A stretch of DNA of 36,583 nt, from contig JAPKXU010000058.1 in the NCBI GenBank assembly GCA_026394655.1, positions 1-36,583 on the forward strand. The letters run 5' to 3'. The first letter of the stretch is position 1. Each line of letters begins with the position of its first letter. The position numbers were made by a program, and so were the translations under genes. The stretch comes from Methanoregula sp. (GTDB lineage Archaea > Halobacteriota > Methanomicrobia > Methanomicrobiales > Methanospirillaceae). Shown piece by piece: positions 33,172-36,583 of this stretch. The notes beneath the pieces were generated by a model. That model searched no databases. It was given only the letters and a program-made list of their open reading frames with translations, and was not told the origin of the DNA.

Positions 33172-34059
33172 ATGAAAGTCCTCTTGGCTGAATATGCAAC
33201 CGCCCATGCACCGGCACTCGCGCCCGAAGGTGCGGCAATGCTTGAGGTGTTGAAAAACAGTTTCACCCGGTGTGGTTATAGTGTTGAGTTGCCCGGAACC
33301 GGGGACTTTGGCGCCGAGATTGAACGTCTTGCTCCGGAATGCGACATGGGGCTTGTGATCGCGCCGGACAATGTGCTCTCCCGGTACACCATGATCCTTG
33401 AGCAGCACACGCATAACCTTGGCTGCGGCGCGATGAATGCCGCACTCGCAGCGAACAAGGTAAGGACTGCACAGATCCTGCGCAGCCATGGCATTCCGGT
33501 ACCTGCCGATGCTGTAGCAGGGGAGCGCGTAATAAAACCCGTGCATGGCTGCGGTGCCGAGGGTGTGCGGCTCTCCACTGATGCTCCGGGAACCGGGGAG
33601 TTCTCGCAGGAATATATTCGCGGGGAGAGTTTCTCCGTGAGCCTTGTTGGAAGCCGGATTGTCGGGGATGCGTGCCTGTATTTCTCAGGGAACCCCCCGC
33701 TCCCGCTTGCAGTCAACCGGCAGCTTATCAACATTGATGCGGAGGGCAGGTTCCGGTACCGTGGCGGCGAAACGCCGGTTCATCCCCCGCGCGAACAGGA
33801 GATCCTTCTTGTGGCTGCGAAAACTCTCGCGGTTCTCGGCTGCCAGGGATATTGCGGGGTTGACGTGGTTGTAGCTGATAAGGTCTATGTGGTGGATGTG
33901 AACCCGCGCATCACGACAAGTCTTGTCGGCATCACTGCCTGCATGAAAGAAGAGATCGCCCAAATCCTCGTTGATGCATCGCAGGGAAAACCGACGCCCC
34001 CGGTACATCTTACGGGAAAAGTACAGTTCGATACAAGCGGGAGGATCAGCCCGGCATGA
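33172..34059 (+). CDS. mfnD: Tyramine--L-glutamate ligase MfnD (ATP-grasp)
   Basis: This 295-residue ATP-grasp ligase begins MKVLLAEYATAHAPALAPEG and has GCGAMNAALAANKVRTAQIL, VIKPVHGCGAEGV (ATP-binding), and VDVVVADKVYVVDVNPRITTS, where the VNPR motif holds metal-binding residues. The family is MfnD, which joins glutamate to tyramine in methanofuran biosynthesis. Context supports this: its stop overlaps the start of mfnF (ATGA). I start at ATG 33172, not GTG 33157, because it gives the typical short N-terminus before the first strand. Confidence 0.82.
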   Translation: MKVLLAEYATAHAPALAPEGAAMLEVLKNSFTRCGYSVELPGTGDFGAEIERLAPECDMGLVIAPDNVLSRYTMILEQHTHNLGCGAMNAALAANKVRTAQILRSHGIPVPADAVAGERVIKPVHGCGAEGVRLSTDAPGTGEFSQEYIRGESFSVSLVGSRIVGDACLYFSGNPPLPLAVNRQLINIDAEGRFRYRGGETPVHPPREQEILLVAAKTLAVLGCQGYCGVDVVVADKVYVVDVNPRITTSLVGITACMKEEIAQILVDASQGKPTPPVHLTGKVQFDTSGRISPA

Positions 34060-35018
34060 TCGGCATCGATGTCGGCGGCGCGAACACAAAGCTGGTGGAC
34101 GACAACGGCGTCCATATCCATTACTGTCCTCTCTGGGAAGGTGCGCCGCTCGCATCCATTCTCCGCCAGTACAAAAGTGCCGGGCAGGACGTAGCAGCGG
34201 TAGTGATGAGCGGGGAACTTGCCGATTGTTTCGGGAATAAGCTGCAGGGGATTGCCTTTATTGTTGACGCAGTGCGGGAAGTATTTCCGGATGCATTGTT
34301 CTATGGTACCGATGCAGCATTTCATCGCGTACCGGTGCCGCAGCTGGCAGCGGCAAACTGGCTTGCTGCAGCTGATCTCTTACGGGAAAGGTATCCTAAC
34401 GCAGTGCTTGTTGATGTCGGAAGCACAACCGCAGATATCATTCCCCTTGCACGGTTCAATGATTTACGCGGACTTACGGATCTCCGCCGCCTCCAGAAAG
34501 GGCATCTCATATACACCGGTATGCTGCGGACAAATATTGTCACCCTGCTATCCTCTGTGAACATTCACGGCATTGATACTCCCGTGAGTGCAGAATATTT
34601 CGCTACGAGTGCCGACGTCCATCTCGTCCTTAACCATATTTACCCTGAAGGATATTCCTGCGATACGCCGGATAAAAAAGAGAAGACAAAAGAGGCTGCC
34701 CTGCGACGGCTCGCGCGGGTTGTCTGCGCTGACCTTGAGGAGATTGGAGAAGACGGAGCAATGCAGGTTGCCGGGCAGTTCTGGGAACGGCAGCGGACGC
34801 TTATTGTCGAAGGGATACAGCGCGTTGTCAGAGACACGCAGGCAACAAGTGTCATCGTTGCGGGCATCGGTGCGCCACTCTTTGCACAGGAATGCGGGGG
34901 CATTGTCCTGTCAGATAAACTGGGCGCAGTTGCCGACGCACTGCCGGCATACGCGGTAAGAGAAATTGCATGTCGGGACGGGAGTATTCCCGGTTTACCG
35001 GTTGACAGGTGTGGGTGA
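34056..35018 (+). CDS. mfnF: MfnF-type methanofuran biosynthesis enzyme
   Basis: This 320-residue protein belongs to the hydantoinase/oxoprolinase-like ASKHA family formerly called H4MPT-linked C1 transfer pathway protein. The phosphate-binding signature is MIGIDVGGANTKLVDD; VDVGSTTADIIPL and the C-terminal VIVAGIGAPLFA glycine motif are also present. In methanogens it couples the aminomethyl-furan phosphate with the glutamyl-tyramine part, later in the same pathway as MfnD. Translationally coupled to mfnD by a 4-bp overlap. Confidence 0.82.
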   Translation: MIGIDVGGANTKLVDDNGVHIHYCPLWEGAPLASILRQYKSAGQDVAAVVMSGELADCFGNKLQGIAFIVDAVREVFPDALFYGTDAAFHRVPVPQLAAANWLAAADLLRERYPNAVLVDVGSTTADIIPLARFNDLRGLTDLRRLQKGHLIYTGMLRTNIVTLLSSVNIHGIDTPVSAEYFATSADVHLVLNHIYPEGYSCDTPDKKEKTKEAALRRLARVVCADLEEIGEDGAMQVAGQFWERQRTLIVEGIQRVVRDTQATSVIVAGIGAPLFAQECGGIVLSDKLGAVADALPAYAVREIACRDGSIPGLPVDRCG

Positions 35019-35022
35019 ACAG

Positions 35023-35274
35023 ATGAAGGCGTGGCACTTGAGCGTTCTCCTTCTTATTGGATCACTCCTCCTTACCGTCATTATGTGGCTCGCGCACCTG
35101 CAGTTCTTCTTTTTGTTCCTGTTCGTCCCGCTCATTCCCTTCTTTTCCCGGAAACAGCGGATGAAGCGGTGCCCGGTATGTGGATGGGAAACCACAGGCA
35201 GCGAGAACTTCTGCCCCTTCGATGCGACTCCCCTCACCAGCCTGGGTGACGAGATTAAAGAGGTTGAACACTGA
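35023..35274 (+). CDS. Small membrane protein with C-terminal zinc ribbon
   Basis: This 83-residue protein starts with one long or two short hydrophobic helices (about 5-42), followed by a Cys4 zinc-ribbon-like motif (RCPVCGWETTGSENFCPF, with a third and fourth Cys in the ribbon as CPVC...FC) and an acidic tail. It starts 4 bp after the mfnF stop, so it is probably the third gene of that operon. The function is unknown. The track's start at 34966 overlaps mfnF; ATG 35023 is preferred. A minus-strand ORF lies antisense to it. Confidence 0.65.
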   Translation: MKAWHLSVLLLIGSLLLTVIMWLAHLQFFFLFLFVPLIPFFSRKQRMKRCPVCGWETTGSENFCPFDATPLTSLGDEIKEVEH

Positions 35275-35742
35275 CATTGGGATCCGTATCCCAAACACAT
35301 CCGTTGTCGGAATGGCAGGAAATGTTCGTTTCGCATAGAGGCGACAGGTTGTACGATCGATAACAATTCCCAGCGCTGCAAGGTACGTTGCCACACGGTT
35401 TGGGGGGATTGTTGCCGAGATCGTGATACCCATATCAACGACCGGTGAACCGATGCGAGTACCCGGATAAAATGGTTCGTGAGCGTAACAGAGCTGGTGA
35501 CAGGAATAGCAGTAAAACCGTTTTACATAGACATACAGGGATCGCTGCATGTCTCTTTCAATAACAACGGCAAACCGTTTCTTTTTCGTGTCATATCCCC
35601 GGAGCGAACCACCACATTTCGGACATGCAGCACATCCGGTAAACAGGACGCCGTCAACTGCTGACAATGAGGCTGACACGATTGTTGCCAGCATCGGATG
35701 GATGCGGGGGGGTCGCATAATACTCTTCTCAATTCTCTGCAC
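35275..35742 (-). CDS. Zinc-binding protein of unknown function, possibly mobile-element derived
   Basis: The minus ORF (track 35062-35742, 226 aa) has a convincing N-terminal part: CAACPKCGG...FYCYSCHQLCYAHEP is a four-Cys zinc site, followed by a helical region GTRIGSPVVDMGITISATIPPNRVATYLAALGIVIDRTT that resembles helix-turn-helix regions of transposase-like proteins. The last 70 residues run antisense to the small zinc-ribbon gene and are low-complexity and charged (ERDEQEQKEELQ), so they are probably read-through of a truncated gene. I therefore mark only the supported part; the formal stop is at 35062. No DDE motif is seen. Confidence 0.5.
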
Positions 35743-35828
35743 AAATGCAGCGATCGATTGGTGCTGCCGCTATTTACTCATATAAAATAATTAATTTTTT
35801 TACATAGTACAAAAAGAGTGTTTACACC

Positions 35829-35846
35829 GTGGGAATAAATACCCAC
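35829..35846 (+). promoter_or_regulatory. Inverted repeat upstream of fdhA
   Basis: GTGGG-AATAAATA-CCCAC lies about 40 bp upstream of the TATA box of the formate dehydrogenase gene. Candidate operator. Confidence 0.35.
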
Positions 35847-35880
35847 CGTTATTCATCAATTTTTGCCGATATTCCAGTGC

Positions 35881-35920
35881 CTTTAAATATTGTCAGTATA
35901 GACTTGAATCTGTTCGAGGT
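35881..35920 (+). promoter_or_regulatory. fdhA promoter and Shine-Dalgarno site
   Basis: CTTTAAATAT (35881-35890) is a good archaeal TATA box. GAGGT (35916-35920) lies six bases before ATG 35927 and fixes the start. Confidence 0.6.
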
Positions 35921-35926
35921 TAGAAC

Positions 35927-36583
35927 ATGGAATTTAGCTACGTACCAACCACCTGTCCGTACTGCGGAACAGGCTGTGGATTCAACCTTGTCGTAAAAGA
36001 CAAGAAGGTTGTCGGTGTTGCACCCTGGCACCGGTCCCCGGTAAACGAGGGTAAGCTCTGCCCTAAGGGAACATATGCATGGGAGTTCGTAAACAGTCCC
36101 GACCGGCTGACCAAACCGCTCATCAAGAAGGATGGCAAGTTTGTCGAAGCAAGCTGGGATGAGGCATACAAACTCATTGTCTCCAAGTTCAAGTCGTACA
36201 AGGGTGAAGAGATGGCATGCCTCTCATCAGCCCGTGTATCGAACGAAGAGAACTACCTGATGCAGAAGTTCGCCCGCGCTGTATTAAAGACCCCAAACAT
36301 TGACCACTGCGCCCGGCTCTGCCACGCATCCACGGTCGTCGGGCTTGCGGGTGCATTTGGATCCGGTGCAATGACCCAGTCAATTGCAGACATTGCCGAA
36401 TCAAAATGCCTCCTCGTCATCGGCACCAACACATTCGAGCAGCACCCGCTGATCGGGCGCCGCATTATGCAGGCAAAGGCGAATGGCGCAAAGATCATTT
36501 ATGCCGACCCACGGCTGACGCCGACCGGGAAAATTGCCGACCTGCACCTGCAGTTCTACTCCGGTACCGATGTTGCACTCATG
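35927..36583 (+). CDS. fdhA: Formate dehydrogenase alpha subunit, partial (runs off window)
   Basis: The first 219 codons of a molybdopterin oxidoreductase are open to the window edge; the track omits them because no stop is reached. The N-terminal [4Fe-4S] site is Cys10, Cys13, Cys17 and Cys45 (CPYCGTGC...KLCPKG). [12 protein letters not shown] marks the active site: position 132 is Cys (codon TGC), not selenocysteine. Later [13 protein letters not shown] and [12 protein letters not shown] are conserved pterin-binding parts. The methanogen enzyme oxidises formate and passes electrons to F420 or to heterodisulfide reductase through FdhB, which probably follows outside the window. Confidence 0.93.
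   Translation, partial: MEFSYVPTTCPYCGTGCGFNLVVKDKKVVGVAPWHRSPVNEGKLCPKGTYAWEFVNSPDRLTKPLIKKDGKFVEASWDEAYKLIVSKFKSYKGEEMACLSSARVSNEENYLMQKFARAVLKTPNIDHCARLCHASTVVGLAGAFGSGAMTQSIADIAESKCLLVIGTNTFEQHPLIGRRIMQAKANGAKIIYADPRLTPTGKIADLHLQFYSGTDVALM

Noticed and set aside
36317-36324. Selenocysteine (UGA) at the formate dehydrogenase active site
   Set aside because: The codon in RLCHAST is TGC (Cys); no in-frame TGA exists in the partial gene.
1-36583. CRISPR array, rRNA, complete insertion sequence
   Set aside because: No regularly spaced direct repeats, no rRNA signature sequences, and no intact transposase with terminal inverted repeats were seen.

Overview
The window is archaeal and almost certainly from a hydrogenotrophic methanogen of the order Methanomicrobiales, most like Methanoregula and its relatives. 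This is inferred from gene content: two TATA-binding proteins, transcription factor S, Pth2, archaeosortase A, an archaetidylinositol-phosphate-synthase-type enzyme, a DUF2769-like protein, a methanofuran biosynthesis pair and the start of an F420-type formate dehydrogenase alpha subunit. Promoters are archaeal (TATA boxes, several probably leaderless genes, poly-T terminators). There is one tRNA (Leu, CAG) and no rRNA or CRISPR array.

Layout. 1-4.2 kb holds exported proteins: a TPR protein, a secreted GH18 chitinase with four chitin-binding modules, and a transglutaminase-like lipoprotein. 4.2-8.5 kb is a tightly overlapping DNA-repair operon (RPA-associated OB protein, PdeM-like phosphoesterase, Lhr helicase), facing a TBP gene. 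9.2-13.2 kb has two paralogous AMP-forming acyl-CoA synthetases; the second carries an N-terminal ribbon-helix-helix DNA-binding domain, and the gap before it is studded with ATGGTGC half-sites. 13.2-13.8 kb holds tRNA-Leu and a RelB/RelE-type pair whose toxin is broken by two frameshifts. 14-18.4 kb (minus strand) has a glycosyltransferase with a small membrane protein, a PadR-ABC ATPase-ABC permease operon and a DUF2769-like protein. 18.6-22.5 kb has pth2-truD, sppA with a riboflavin/F420 pathway reductase, and a CDP-alcohol phosphotransferase. 23-24.7 kb has archaeosortase A with a decayed copy of its own C-terminus downstream, then transcription factor S. 25-29.9 kb has an ADP-forming acyl-CoA synthetase in beta-alpha order, divergent from an AMP-forming acetyl-CoA synthetase, followed by a second TBP. 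30.5-35.7 kb has a winged-helix regulator, rpiA, surE, the mfnD-mfnF pair, a small membrane zinc-ribbon protein and an antisense zinc-binding ORF. The window ends inside fdhA.

How it fits together. Four CoA-ligase genes point to acyl/acetate activation for carbon assimilation, as expected in methanogens that need acetate as a carbon source. mfnD/mfnF and fdhA belong to the methanogenic energy pathway.

Most interesting: (1) the ribbon-helix-helix/acyl-CoA synthetase fusion with its candidate operators, a possible self-regulating enzyme; (2) a family of about 50-bp GC-rich intergenic elements seen four times on both strands; (3) the archaeosortase remnant; (4) the RPA-associated protein/PdeM/Lhr operon. 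Start sites, operators and elements were read by eye and no database search was run.
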